Shown in pieces: positions 41,709-51,489 of a stretch of DNA of 64,000 bases. The stretch is from GCA-002722245 sp964230605 (GTDB taxonomy: Bacteria > Bacteroidota > Bacteroidia > Flavobacteriales_C > GCA-002722245), in the NCBI GenBank assembly GCA_964230605.1, contig CAXRIN010000083.1:1-64000 (forward strand), read 5' to 3'. Position numbers and translations under genes: made by a program. How positions within the stretch are numbered: position 1 is the stretch's first letter; every line of letters starts with the position of its first letter. Under the pieces are notes generated by a model. It was given only the letters and a program-made list of their open reading frames with translations, was not told where the DNA came from and ran no database searches.

Positions 41709-44375
41709 ATGAATTTTTCATTTGTTAAAACAGCCCTTTTTTCAGCCTTATTGGCTTCTGCATCAATTTTAACTTCTTGCGATGGAGAAGTTAAAACGGA
41801 GCAAAATGTAGCAAGCATTAACAGACCAATTGGTTCTGAGCTTGATATTTTTTGGAATTTGGTTGAGAATGGTTACAAAAAGAAAAGTTCTTATTTGTCG
41901 GAGTTTATGATTACCAATAACTCTTCTAAAACATTAGATAGCACTGGTTGGGCAATTTATTTCCATCAACCAAGAAGAGTTATTTTAGATGCTACTTCTG
42001 AAAATATTAAAATCACTCATGTGAATGGTGATTATTTCAGATTAGAGCCTACTAAGTCTTTTCCTAAATTGAAAAGTGGTGAAGATGTTGTTGTTTCATT
42101 TGAAAGTGATGCATGGGCAATTAAAGAGGTAGATGCTCCAAATGGTTTGTTTATTGTTTTTACAGACACAGCTGGAGTTGAGTCGAAACCAGAAGTTTTG
42201 TCAAATGTGACTTATAGTCCGTTTGAAAATCCAGAGCAGTATAAAAGATTTAAGAATGATCCTATTGTTGAAACAAACAATCAAACAAGATTTGATTTTA
42301 ATCAAACGCTTCAGTTTGGTGATAAAGAGGATTTAGTTAAAATTATCCCAACTCCTGTAAAATATGAAGAGTCAGAGGGGGAATACACATTATCAAGTGG
42401 TTTAACAATTGGTTATGATTCAGCATTTGATGCTGAAGCAACTTTTTTAGCAGAGAAACTTTTATCAGATGTTGGAATCAAAGCGGCTTTAAAAGCTGGA
42501 GCTGATGGAGATGTTGTTTTAAAGAAAGGCGATGTAAAAGTTAATGCAAGTTCAGAAGAAGCATATGGATTAGTTGTTTCTGGTAAAGGCGTTGAAATTC
42601 AAGCTGCTGATGCTGCTGGAGCATTTTATGGTGTTCAAAGTTTAAGAGCATTAATTCAAGCCAACGATTTATCAGCTAAATCTGGGTCGGCAAAAGTTCA
42701 ATTCGTTGCTGTTGAAGATGCACCAAGATTTGGTTACAGAGGAATGCATTTAGATGTTGTAAGAAATTTCTCTAAAAAAGAAACAGTTTTGAATCTTATA
42801 GATTTTATGGCTTTTTACAAGTTGAATAAGTTTCATTTCCACATCACTGATGATGAAGGTTGGAGACTTGAAATTCCAGGTTTGCCAGAGTTAACTGAAG
42901 TTGGTTCAAGAAGAGGTTACTCAAAAGATGAGTCTGAAATGTTAAATCCAGCTTATGGTTCTGGTCCACATCCAGATGGAGAAAATTCTTACGGAACTGG
43001 TTTTTATTCAAAAGCTGATTTTATTGAAATTTTAAAATATGCTAAGGCTAGACATATTGAAGTGATACCAGAACTTGATTTTCCTGGTCACGCAAGGGCT
43101 GCAATTGTTTCAATGAAAGCTCGTCAAAAGAGATTAATTGCTGAAGGTAAAGAAGCGGAGGCTAATGAGTATATTTTACATGATCCAAATGATGCTTCAA
43201 GATACCGTTCTATTCAATTATATGATGACAACGTAATTTGTGTTTGTCAAGAGTCGACTTACAGCTTTTTATCAAAAGTAACCGACGAAGTTGTTAAGAT
43301 GTACGAAGAGGCAGGGTTGAAATTGAAAAATGTTCATATTGGTGGAGATGAAGTTCCTCATCCAACTGCTGATGATCCTGATCACGGAGCTTGGAAAGGT
43401 TCCCCTAAATGTAACGCGCTTTTAGAGGCGGATGATGATTATAAAACTTCGGAAGAGTTATTCTACTACTTCGTAGATAGATTCTCTAAAATCTTAGAAG
43501 ATAGAAATATTGAAACTGGAGGTTGGGAAGAAATTGGATTAAGAAAAAGACAAGATGAAGAGGGGGATATCAGAGTAGATTTAAATGCCGATTTCCAAGA
43601 AAGAGGATTCACTCCTTATGTGTGGAATACAGTTTGGAGTTGGGGAGATGAAGATAGAGGGTATAAGTTAGCTAATGCTGGATTTAAGGTTGTGCTTTCA
43701 AATGTATCTAATAACTATTTTGATTTAGCTTATGATACTGATCCTGCGGATCCAGGTTATTACTGGGGTGGATTTGTTGATACAAAAAAGGCTTGGGAAT
43801 TTGCTCCGTTAAATGTTTATGCTGAGCCAATTACAAATAGAGAAGGTGTTAGATTAAATATTAAAGATGATTTTAAGAATCATACCAGATTAACGAAAGA
43901 AGGTGCAGCTAACATTAAAGGAATTCAAGGACAGTTATGGGCTGAAACAGTGAAAGGAAATGGTATGTTAGAGTATTATTTATTCCCAAAAATGTTAGGT
44001 CTTGTTGAAAGAGCATGGGCTCAATCTCCTGAGTGGGTTTCTATTGAAGAAGATTCAATTAGATTTGAAACTTTAGAAATAGAATGGGCTGTTTTTGCTA
44101 GCAGAATCGGAAACTTCGAATTGCCAAGATTGACTTATATGAATGGAGGTGTTAATTACCGTGTTGCTCCTCCAGGTGTTCAGGTGGTTGATGGTAAATT
44201 ATATGTAAATTCAAATTACCCAGGAGTTCAGTTTGCATACACAACTGATGGTTCTGAGCCAACTGTTAATTCTGCTAAATTTACTGAGCCGGTTGCCGTA
44301 ACTGGAAAAGTGATTAAAGTGATTGCGTTCTATCCAAATGGAAAAGTTAGTAGGGCTGCAGTTGTGAAACTTTAA
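41709..44375 (+). CDS. Beta-N-acetylhexosaminidase lipoprotein (GH20)
   Basis: Releases N-acetylglucosamine from chitin-type or glycan ends. From ATG 41709 (888 aa): type II signal peptide with lipobox ILTSC, an N-terminal CHB_HEX-type binding domain (about 35-190), a GH20b domain (about 205-325) and the catalytic barrel from about residue 330. The catalytic pair is Asp547-Glu548 in HIGGDEVP, with HFHITDDEGWRLEI near 375-388 and WGGFVD later. A C-terminal CHB_HEX_C domain (about 800-888) has FAYTTDGSEPT. It is probably anchored on the cell surface or in the periplasm for chitooligosaccharide use. Confidence 0.95.
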   Translation: MNFSFVKTALFSALLASASILTSCDGEVKTEQNVASINRPIGSELDIFWNLVENGYKKKSSYLSEFMITNNSSKTLDSTGWAIYFHQPRRVILDATSENIKITHVNGDYFRLEPTKSFPKLKSGEDVVVSFESDAWAIKEVDAPNGLFIVFTDTAGVESKPEVLSNVTYSPFENPEQYKRFKNDPIVETNNQTRFDFNQTLQFGDKEDLVKIIPTPVKYEESEGEYTLSSGLTIGYDSAFDAEATFLAEKLLSDVGIKAALKAGADGDVVLKKGDVKVNASSEEAYGLVVSGKGVEIQAADAAGAFYGVQSLRALIQANDLSAKSGSAKVQFVAVEDAPRFGYRGMHLDVVRNFSKKETVLNLIDFMAFYKLNKFHFHITDDEGWRLEIPGLPELTEVGSRRGYSKDESEMLNPAYGSGPHPDGENSYGTGFYSKADFIEILKYAKARHIEVIPELDFPGHARAAIVSMKARQKRLIAEGKEAEANEYILHDPNDASRYRSIQLYDDNVICVCQESTYSFLSKVTDEVVKMYEEAGLKLKNVHIGGDEVPHPTADDPDHGAWKGSPKCNALLEADDDYKTSEELFYYFVDRFSKILEDRNIETGGWEEIGLRKRQDEEGDIRVDLNADFQERGFTPYVWNTVWSWGDEDRGYKLANAGFKVVLSNVSNNYFDLAYDTDPADPGYYWGGFVDTKKAWEFAPLNVYAEPITNREGVRLNIKDDFKNHTRLTKEGAANIKGIQGQLWAETVKGNGMLEYYLFPKMLGLVERAWAQSPEWVSIEEDSIRFETLEIEWAVFASRIGNFELPRLTYMNGGVNYRVAPPGVQVVDGKLYVNSNYPGVQFAYTTDGSEPTVNSAKFTEPVAVTGKVIKVIAFYPNGKVSRAAVVKL

Positions 44376-44397
44376 TTAACTAAGAAAATATAATTTT

Positions 44398-44428
44398 AAG
44401 GCTTTCTCAATGCGAGAAAGCCTTTTTT
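44398..44428 (+). terminator. Rho-independent terminator of the GH20 gene
   Basis: AAGGCTTTCTC / GAGAAAGCCTT stem (44398-44408 with 44414-44424) followed by TTTT. Confidence 0.88.
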
Positions 44429-44435
44429 CTATCTC

Positions 44436-44515
44436 GTAGAGACGTCCCGAGGGGCGTCTAAAAAATATTGTGTTTTGGTGATTTGTTTTTTAGACGCGCC
44501 ACGGCACGTCTCTAC
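44436..44515. repeat. GTAGAGACGT inverted-repeat element, copy 2
   Basis: Left arm GTAGAGACGTCCCGAGGGGC (44436-44455) extends to GTCT; right arm AGACGCGCCACGGCACGTCT (44492-44511) ends in CTAC at 44515. The arms match copy 1 at most positions; the centre is unrelated. It lies between convergent genes and ends 2 bp before the trkH stop. Confidence 0.75.
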
Positions 44516-44517
44516 TA

Positions 44518-46359
44518 TTACCCAATCATAATGTGAGCATCTGGGTATTTGTAGTTGTTAGATTTAACTTGCTTACTTAATGCCATAATTAACATTAATG
44601 TTCCTAAACGTCCCGTAAACATTGAAATGGTTAGAATAATTAAGCCTAAATCCGAAAACTCTCCAGTAATTCCCATTGATAATCCAACTGTAGAGAAGGC
44701 ACTAAATTCTTCGAAAACTAGTTGGAGGATATCCATTTTACCACTTGCTAATGCATCCGATTCTGTAACAGTTAGCAAGAATATCCACAAGAATAAATTC
44801 ACCAATGTGAAAAGCATTACTGCATAAGCTTTAATTAGAAGGTCATTAGCGATATTTTTCTTGTATAGCTCTGCATTTTTCTTTCCTCTTATTGTTGTGT
44901 ATACAGAAACGAAAAGTAATGTAAATGTACTTGTTTTTATACCACCCGCAGTTGAACTTGATGATCCACCTATAAACATTAATAAGAGCATTACAATAAT
45001 GAAGGGGATGGTTAATGTTCCTGTGTCAATGGAGGCAAATCCTGCCGTTCTGTTTACAACTTGAAATCCTGCTGTTATTGTTTTTTCAATGAAGTTTTCC
45101 TCTGGTAGAAAAGTACCGGAAACCCATTCTGTTAAAAGGAAACAAACAATACCGAAGATTAAAAGGTGAGTGTTACTCACCAAACCAACTCTTGATCCTA
45201 TATCAAGCTTTTTCCATGGCTTAACCATTCTTTCTCTTAAGTCCTTAATGCTGATTACGTCTAAAATTGTAACAAATCCAAGCGCTCCCAAGAAGATAAG
45301 GACTCCCATCACACTTAATACAGGGTAGCAATGCGCAACAGCAGGGTTGGTGATTCCCCCTTCATAAAGAGATATTCCAGCATTGTTAAATGCACTAACT
45401 GAGTGGAATACAGAATAAAATAATCTATCGGAAAAAGTAGCAACTTCTGGAGATTCAGGTAAAAGGAAAAACAAACAGACAGTTCCTACAAGTTCAATTA
45501 GAGTTGATATGATGAAGATTTTGGTAAATAATCCTTGGGCACTTTGATAGTTTGATTTGTTTACAATGTCCTCAATAATATCGTGTTGTTTTACTCTAAT
45601 TCCGAATCTGCTGAAAACAGCCATAAATATCCCAAATGCAACAATGTTTAAGCCTCCAATTTTGATAAGAAACATCAAAACTAATTGCCCTTGAAAGGTG
45701 AAGAATTGGGAAGTTTCTTCAACCATTAGTCCTGTTACACAGGTTGCGCTTGCTGATGTAAAAAGAGCATCAACGAAATTCCAATCCGATCCAGCTAGAG
45801 GGTTGATCATTTCGGGCAACATTAACATTCCTGCGCCACCAAAAATAACTCCAGCAAAAATGATTATAAATAAAACTGCGGGGTTGATGGCAAAGTTAGC
45901 TAGGTTCAAATTTATTCTACCAACCTCTAAATAAGCTAAGAATAATAAGTAGATCTGCATGAAAGTCACATACCATCCTTGAGGGTCTTCTGAACCAAAA
46001 AGTTCAAATACATTGTGCAATAAATCAGTGCCGAAGATGTAATATCCAGACGCATCAATGAATAGCAAAACAAGCATTATTCCTTCATGCCATGAAGATT
46101 TTATGAATTCTCGAGCGTCAAAAGAATAGAGTATTCTAACTCCGTAACTAAATATGTAATATCCGAAAAGGCCTTTGAAATAAGAAACAAGCATTTCTCT
46201 CTCTGCTTCAGAGTGAGGGAAACCGTAATAATACACCATTAATCCAAGTGCAAAGAACCCTACTAAAACAGAAATAGTTCTTAAAGCTCTAAGTGTGATG
46301 TTTTTGTTATTGTACAAAAACAGCTTAACACGCTCTTCAATATTCCTAAACAATCCCAC
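44518..46359 (-). CDS. trkH: TrkH-family potassium transporter subunit
   Basis: A 613-aa inner-membrane protein with two extra N-terminal helices before the usual MPM core. The four pore loops read TSASATCVTGLM, HSVSAFNNAGISLYEG, VNRTAGFASID and SAFSTVGLSMG, each with the selectivity Gly. It probably needs a TrkA/KtrA regulator, which is not in this window. Its first base overlaps the end of hldA by 1 bp, so the two are coupled. The ~150-residue N-terminal extension makes it longer than Escherichia coli TrkH (about 480 aa). Confidence 0.92.
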   Translation of the reverse strand: MGLFRNIEERVKLFLYNNKNITLRALRTISVLVGFFALGLMVYYYGFPHSEAEREMLVSYFKGLFGYYIFSYGVRILYSFDAREFIKSSWHEGIMLVLLFIDASGYYIFGTDLLHNVFELFGSEDPQGWYVTFMQIYLLFLAYLEVGRINLNLANFAINPAVLFIIIFAGVIFGGAGMLMLPEMINPLAGSDWNFVDALFTSASATCVTGLMVEETSQFFTFQGQLVLMFLIKIGGLNIVAFGIFMAVFSRFGIRVKQHDIIEDIVNKSNYQSAQGLFTKIFIISTLIELVGTVCLFFLLPESPEVATFSDRLFYSVFHSVSAFNNAGISLYEGGITNPAVAHCYPVLSVMGVLIFLGALGFVTILDVISIKDLRERMVKPWKKLDIGSRVGLVSNTHLLIFGIVCFLLTEWVSGTFLPEENFIEKTITAGFQVVNRTAGFASIDTGTLTIPFIIVMLLLMFIGGSSSSTAGGIKTSTFTLLFVSVYTTIRGKKNAELYKKNIANDLLIKAYAVMLFTLVNLFLWIFLLTVTESDALASGKMDILQLVFEEFSAFSTVGLSMGITGEFSDLGLIILTISMFTGRLGTLMLIMALSKQVKSNNYKYPDAHIMIG

Positions 46360-47354
46360 TATTCAGCTCTTTTTAGAAACTCGCTTTTTAATCTTTCTTT
46401 ATTAATTGGAACAACACCAACTTCTTCGCAAACAAGACCACCTGCTAGATTTGATATAGTGACTAAATCCTTTCCTCTAACTCCTTTGCAAAATGCTAGG
46501 GAAGCTGTTGAAATTACAGTGTCACCAGCGCCAGATACATCAGAAATGTTTCTTATCTCAGCAGGTATATGAGTTTTCACATCCTTGTTGTAAAGCATAA
46601 CCCCGTGCTCTGATAAAGTTACCATTACGTTTGCAATGTTTTGCTCATTACTAAACGATTCAGCGTGATTCATTAAAGCATCAATATCTCCTTTATTGAT
46701 ATCCTCTTTAAGCCCAACGGTAAATTCCTTGAAGTTTGGTTTAAAGAGGGTAGTGCCTTTGTAATTTAAGAAGTTGTCCTTTTTAGGGTCAACACAGCTT
46801 GGTATTCCTTTTTGATTAAGAAATTCAACTATGGATTGAATGTTTGATTCGTTAAGTAATCCTTTATCGTAGTCTTCAAAAATTACAACATCAACATTTT
46901 CTTGATCGACTATTTCTTTTACTCTCGATATTAATTCTTGTGAATCAGATTCTGAAATAGCTTCAAGAACTTCTTCATCCACTCTTAGCATATGATGGCT
47001 TGAGCTAATGATTCTTGTTTTGCAAGTCGTTAATCTTTCTTCACTTTTTATTATTCCTTGATTGGATAATCCTTCTAGTTGAAGAACTTCTTCAAAAACT
47101 TTTCCTTTAATGTCATTACCGATAACACCGCATAAAATAGGTTTAGCACCTAGCGCTTGAATGTTTAAGGCAACATTTGCTGCACCACCTAATCTGTTTT
47201 CTCGCTTCTTAGCTTCAAAAACAGGTACGGGAGCCTCGGGAGAAATTCTATTTACATTTCCCCAGATGTAGGCATCTACCATAACATCACCAATTATTAA
47301 ACAAGTTAAGTCGTTAAAGCTTTCGAAAAGTTTGTTAATCTCAGATTTCGTCAT
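46359..47354 (-). CDS. hldA: D-glycero-beta-D-manno-heptose-7-phosphate kinase type (PfkB family)
   Basis: Phosphorylates heptose 7-phosphate for LPS inner core (RfaE domain I). The 331 aa hold one kinase domain only: IGDVMVDAYIWGNVNRISPE (about 21-40), RLGGAANVALNI, CKTRIISSSHHMLRVDEE, VDPKKDNF and the anion hole DVSGAGDTV near 280. There is no C-terminal adenylyltransferase, so the second RfaE activity must be elsewhere. Other PfkB sugar kinases are possible, but the N-terminal blocks are RfaE1-like. Confidence 0.86.
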   Translation of the reverse strand: MTKSEINKLFESFNDLTCLIIGDVMVDAYIWGNVNRISPEAPVPVFEAKKRENRLGGAANVALNIQALGAKPILCGVIGNDIKGKVFEEVLQLEGLSNQGIIKSEERLTTCKTRIISSSHHMLRVDEEVLEAISESDSQELISRVKEIVDQENVDVVIFEDYDKGLLNESNIQSIVEFLNQKGIPSCVDPKKDNFLNYKGTTLFKPNFKEFTVGLKEDINKGDIDALMNHAESFSNEQNIANVMVTLSEHGVMLYNKDVKTHIPAEIRNISDVSGAGDTVISTASLAFCKGVRGKDLVTISNLAGGLVCEEVGVVPINKERLKSEFLKRAE

Positions 47355-47371
47355 AAAGAGAATAATTGAAG

Positions 47372-47379
47372 CAAATTTA
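47372..47379 (-). promoter_or_regulatory. -7 box TAAATTTG (hldA)
   Basis: Exact TAnnTTTG on the minus strand, 17 nt before the hldA ATG at 47354. Confidence 0.55.
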
Positions 47380-47461
47380 GTTAAAATTAAGGACTAGCGC
47401 CTTGAATAATAAGTGAGTTTCCCTTTTTAACATAGTTCAATAATATACTAACTTCGTGTAC

Positions 47462-48304
47462 ATGAATTTCTTCAGTGAAATAGCGCTCCCTATTGTACTT
47501 TTTATAATTATGATTGGTATTGGGTTAAGTACTCGATTGGAGGACTTTAAATCGCTTTGGAAGTTTCCCAAGGCTGCTATTCTCGGAATTCTTTCGCAAT
47601 TAATTATACTTCCGCTGGTAGCTCTTTTTATTGGTTGGGTATTCAATTACAATGATGATGTAACACTAGGTTTATTGTTACTTAGTTTGTGCCCGTCTGG
47701 TACAGGATCAAATATCATCACCAAAATGGTTAAAGGAAATTTAGCTTTATCTGTTTCTTTAACCACAATTAGTAGTTTTAAAAGTCTGATTACGATACCT
47801 CTCTTTTTAAATATTTTCTTTTTGGAGATGGATAAAGCAATAGAATTGGATTACTGGAGTATGATTTCACAAGTCTTCTTTTTAACAATTATTCCAACTT
47901 TAATTGGTGTTGTAATGGGAGAGAAGATTCCTAAACTTGTTGAAGGGACTAAAAAGACTTTAAAATGGTTGCTGCCAGGACTTTTGTTTGGTGTTTTTTT
48001 AGCAATAATGATATTTGATGAGCCTAAAAATCAAGATGTTGATATTACAGAAATGATTATGCCGGCTATTCTAATCAATGTTGTTTCGATGCTTTCTTCT
48101 TTTGTTTTTGTGAAGTTGTTTAAAGTAGAAAAGCAGCAAGCATTGGCTATTTCTATAGAAAGTGGATTAAAGAACAGTGCTATTGGATTAATGATAGCAA
48201 CAACTTTTTTGAAAATAGGTACAGTAGAATTACTAATATTGGCTTACAGCTTTATTAGTTTTTATCTAACGCTGGGAATATCAATACTGCTAAGGAAGTG
48301 GTAA
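47462..48304 (+). CDS. Bile acid:sodium symporter (BASS) family transporter
   Basis: A 280-aa membrane protein with eight to nine helices. The family blocks are IGIGLSTRLEDFKSLWKFPK (about 19-38), SLCPSGTGSNIITKMVKGNL (about 74-93) with the sodium-site residues, and the duplicated half VEKQQALAISIESGLKNSAIG near residues 223-243 (cut for length elsewhere). These proteins carry organic anions with Na+; the substrate here is unknown. I start at ATG 47462; a GTG at 47456 overlaps a near -7 box (TAACTTCG, 47449-47456). Confidence 0.85.
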   Translation: MNFFSEIALPIVLFIIMIGIGLSTRLEDFKSLWKFPKAAILGILSQLIILPLVALFIGWVFNYNDDVTLGLLLLSLCPSGTGSNIITKMVKGNLALSVSLTTISSFKSLITIPLFLNIFFLEMDKAIELDYWSMISQVFFLTIIPTLIGVVMGEKIPKLVEGTKKTLKWLLPGLLFGVFLAIMIFDEPKNQDVDITEMIMPAILINVVSMLSSFVFVKLFKVEKQQALAISIESGLKNSAIGLMIATTFLKIGTVELLILAYSFISFYLTLGISILLRKW

Positions 48305-48311
48305 CGTGGAG

Positions 48312-48995
48312 TTATTTTGAAAACTCATCAACTTCTTGCTCTTCGTTGATTCCTGCAATTTTGTGGCGCTTACCAAATAAGTAAGTCTTGTTCTCATTGT
48401 TCTTTAGTAATCTCTGAATGTTCTTTTGATGAGTCACAACAATTAAGATTGCCACAACAGATGAAAAGATGATTAAAGAGGTTACTTGAGTTTTAAAAAC
48501 AAGAGAGATAAACAAAGGAAAAGCAATTCCTGCCAACATCGAACCTAGAGAAACATATTTAGTAATTGTTAAAACAACCAAAAATATTCCTAAGCTGCAT
48601 AAAGCTGCTTGAGGATGCACAGCTAATACAATTCCCAATAAAGTTGCAATTCCTTTTCCTCCACGGAAGCCAGCGAAAATAGGGAAGATGTGTCCTATAA
48701 CGGCGCAAAATCCAAAAGCTAGTTTAAGGTTGGTGAATTGTGTTATTTCGTTTGAAAGGAAGTCAGCTTGAAACCAGACTAAGTTAACTGCAAGTGCTCC
48801 TTTAACTACATCCATCAGCAAAACAGGGATTCCTGCTTTTTTTCCAAGCACTCGGAAAGTGTTTGTTGCACCAGCATTTCCCGAACCATGTTCTCTTACA
48901 TCAATTCCATGGAATGCTTTACCTATCCATACCGCTGAAGGAATTGATCCTATTAGGTAAGCAACAAGTAGTAATGCAATAATAGTTATACTCAT
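48312..48995 (-). CDS. plsY: Glycerol-3-phosphate acyltransferase
   Basis: Transfers acyl groups from acyl-phosphate to glycerol-3-phosphate, the first step of phospholipid synthesis. The 227-aa protein has five membrane helices and the three PlsY motifs: GSGNAGATNTFRVLG (about 37-51), FRGGKGIATLLG (about 109-120) and a third block with QKNIQRLLKNNENK. The C-terminal tail after residue 205 is charged. It precedes topB on the opposite reading order, with a 103-bp gap. Confidence 0.95.
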   Translation of the reverse strand: MSITIIALLLVAYLIGSIPSAVWIGKAFHGIDVREHGSGNAGATNTFRVLGKKAGIPVLLMDVVKGALAVNLVWFQADFLSNEITQFTNLKLAFGFCAVIGHIFPIFAGFRGGKGIATLLGIVLAVHPQAALCSLGIFLVVLTITKYVSLGSMLAGIAFPLFISLVFKTQVTSLIIFSSVVAILIVVTHQKNIQRLLKNNENKTYLFGKRHKIAGINEEQEVDEFSK

Positions 48996-49098
48996 AATCC
49001 TGTTTGAGTGGGTAAAAATATAAAAACGCTACTAGTTATTCAATTCCTGACTTTAGATTTAATTAACATTAAGATTTAATAAGTTGAATAGGAATGGA

Positions 49099-51336
49099 TT
49101 ATTCACTTTCGATACCAAAGTCATTCGTGAGTTTTAAAACCCTATCTGAAGTTTGAATTTGCTTGTCTATTAAGAATTTTTCAACAGCAGAGTTTGGTGT
49201 TTCTTCCGATAGCAGAGAAAATGGGATTAGGAAATCACATGTTTTTTTGAATTCAGAACAGCCAAAAGCCGATTTACCTTTCTTCATTTTTCCTTTTCCA
49301 CATTTCGGACATGGAGCGTTTAAAGGTTTTTCAATTCTAACCTCAGTTTCAAAGTCACTTTTTAATAATGCAATTGTTTCATTTCCTTGAGCATCTTTTA
49401 CCAGGGGTACTTTGCGCAGGTGAATTAGCTTGCTGGCCAGATTTCCGTCAATTTTATATTTGTTTACTTCAAATGGTATGGTAAATGAGCAACCATTTAA
49501 CCACTCTGTGCAGCCAAAAGCCGATTTACCTTTTACAATTTTTCCTACTTCACATCTTGGGCATTTTAACACGCTTGCATGCGGGTTAACCGCAGAAACT
49601 TCTTTTACAAGGTCATCAACAAGATGCCTCATGCCGTCAATGAATTCATCCGAGCTGTATTCGCCAGCTTCAATATCCTTCATCTTCTTTTCCCATTGTC
49701 CTGTTAATCTAGGGGATTTTAAGGTAGGGTTGTCTATTAACTGAATAAGTTTAATTCCGACTTCTGTAGGAAGAATGTTTTTTTTCTTTTTCTCAATGTA
49801 CTTTCTTCTAAAAAGCGTCTCGATAATGTTTGCTCTAGTAGAAGGTCGGCCAATTCCGTTTTCCTTCATTAATTGTTTCAATTCTTCATCGTCTACTTCT
49901 TTTCCAGCTGTTTCCATAGCGCGCAACAATGTTGCTTCTGTGTATGGTTTTGGAGGAGAAGTTTTTTTATTGGCTAATGAAGGTTGGTGCGGCCCAGATT
50001 CACCTTTGTCAAAGTGTGGGAGAATTTTATCTTCTTTAGATGAAGATTGTTGAGATTGATAAACAACTCTCCAACCTTGATCTAATATTTGTTTTCCAGT
50101 GGCTTTAAATTTGTATTTATCCACTTTTGCTCCAACTGTAGTGTTTGAAACTTTACATTCGGGATAGAAAGCGGCAATAAACCTTCTTGAAATAATGTCA
50201 TAAATTGCGGCTTCATTTCCTGCTACATTTGTTGCGTTAACTCCAGTAGGAATAATGGCGTGGTGATCAGTAACCTTATTGTCGTTAAACACTTTTGTGC
50301 TTTTTTTAATAGGTTTTTGAAGCAGAGGCTCAACGAGGTTTCTATACATTGGTAGCCCTTGAAGTATACCTTTAATTTTCGGGTACTGATCTTTAGGTAA
50401 GAAAACAGTGTCGACCCTAGGATATGAAACTAGTTTCTTTTCATAAAGGGATTGAACAGTATTTAAAGTTTGTTCAGCACTTAAACCAAGTTTTTTGTTA
50501 GCTTCAACTTGTAAAGAGGTTAAATCGAAAAGGCTAGGAGGGTGTTCTTTTCCTTCTTTAATTTGAATTCCAGTTATTGTTAAAGGATGCTGAACCATTT
50601 CAGCTAGTAATTTGTCACCTTCTTCCTTCGTATCGATTTTACCTTTTTCAAAGGTGAAAGTAGTCTCTTTATATTCGGTTTTGATTTCAAAGTAAATACT
50701 TGGAACAAAGTTTTTAATATCAAAATGGCGTTTTACAATCATTGCCAGAGTAGGGGTTTGAACCCTTCCTACACTAAGTACTTGTTTGTTTTTTCCGAAT
50801 TTTAGAGTAAACAGACGCGTTGCATTTATTCCATAAAGCCAATCTGATATTGCTCTACTTTTCCCAGCTTCAAATAAAGGATCGAAATCACTACCGTTCA
50901 TCAGGTTTTTAAAACCTGCTTTAATAGCTTCTTCAGTTAGCGATGAAATCCATAGTCTTTTAATTGGAGCTTTGCAGCCAGCATGTTGAAGCACCCATCT
51001 TTGAATTAACTCTCCTTCTTGTCCGGCATCGCCACAGTTTATGACTTCAGTAGCATTTTGGACAAGGTTTTTGATTTTGTTAAACTGATTTTCAACCCCA
51101 GAATCTTTAATGACTTTGATTTTAAATTCTTTAGGTTGAATAGGTAGGGCGTATAGATTCCATTTTCTATACCCTTCATCGTAATCCCCTGGTTCATTTA
51201 AGGTGCAAAGATGTCCAAATGTCCATGTTACTTGATAACCATTCCCTTCGTAATAACCATCTCTTCGGGCAGTAGCTCCGATTATTTTGGCAATTTCTCC
51301 AGCAACACTGGGTTTCTCTGCAATACAAACCTTCAT
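49099..51336 (-). CDS. topB: DNA topoisomerase III (type IA)
   Basis: Decatenates and relaxes DNA through a 5'-phosphotyrosine intermediate. The 745-aa protein begins with the TOPRIM domain (CIAEKPSVAGEIAKIIGA; acidic triad in NCGDAGQEGEL). SVGRVQTPTLAMIV precedes the catalytic Tyr305 in SYPRVDT. Two C-terminal zinc-ribbon-type repeats follow, CPRCEVGKIVKGKSAFGC and CPKCGKGKMKKGKSAFGC, each with a final Cys (NGC, KTC). It is monocistronic, separated from the gat operon by a terminator. Bacteroidota often carry mobile TopB copies, but nothing mobile is seen here. Confidence 0.95.
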   Translation of the reverse strand: MKVCIAEKPSVAGEIAKIIGATARRDGYYEGNGYQVTWTFGHLCTLNEPGDYDEGYRKWNLYALPIQPKEFKIKVIKDSGVENQFNKIKNLVQNATEVINCGDAGQEGELIQRWVLQHAGCKAPIKRLWISSLTEEAIKAGFKNLMNGSDFDPLFEAGKSRAISDWLYGINATRLFTLKFGKNKQVLSVGRVQTPTLAMIVKRHFDIKNFVPSIYFEIKTEYKETTFTFEKGKIDTKEEGDKLLAEMVQHPLTITGIQIKEGKEHPPSLFDLTSLQVEANKKLGLSAEQTLNTVQSLYEKKLVSYPRVDTVFLPKDQYPKIKGILQGLPMYRNLVEPLLQKPIKKSTKVFNDNKVTDHHAIIPTGVNATNVAGNEAAIYDIISRRFIAAFYPECKVSNTTVGAKVDKYKFKATGKQILDQGWRVVYQSQQSSSKEDKILPHFDKGESGPHQPSLANKKTSPPKPYTEATLLRAMETAGKEVDDEELKQLMKENGIGRPSTRANIIETLFRRKYIEKKKKNILPTEVGIKLIQLIDNPTLKSPRLTGQWEKKMKDIEAGEYSSDEFIDGMRHLVDDLVKEVSAVNPHASVLKCPRCEVGKIVKGKSAFGCTEWLNGCSFTIPFEVNKYKIDGNLASKLIHLRKVPLVKDAQGNETIALLKSDFETEVRIEKPLNAPCPKCGKGKMKKGKSAFGCSEFKKTCDFLIPFSLLSEETPNSAVEKFLIDKQIQTSDRVLKLTNDFGIESE

Positions 51337-51436
51337 TAAATCTAAACTACGAGTTTAAAATCTAAAGTTTTAAGTTGGAGGTTTAAAGTTATCTACAGTT
51401 GTTAATTTCTGAACGATTTCAAAACCTTTAAAAGAA

Positions 51437-51467
51437 AAATCCCTTGAGATAACTTCTCAAGGGATTT
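51437..51467 (-). terminator. Terminator of the gat operon
   Basis: AAATCCCTTGAGA / TCTCAAGGGATTT stem (51437-51449 with 51455-51467). On the minus strand it is followed by TTTCTTTT. It lies 23 bp past the gatB::aspS stop. Confidence 0.85.
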
Positions 51468-51489
51468 AAATATTTGTTAGTGCGGAGAT

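Noticed and set aside
49099..51336. topB as a mark of an integrative element
   Set aside because: Bacteroidota conjugative elements often carry topB, but no tra, mob or integrase gene is near and its neighbours are housekeeping genes.
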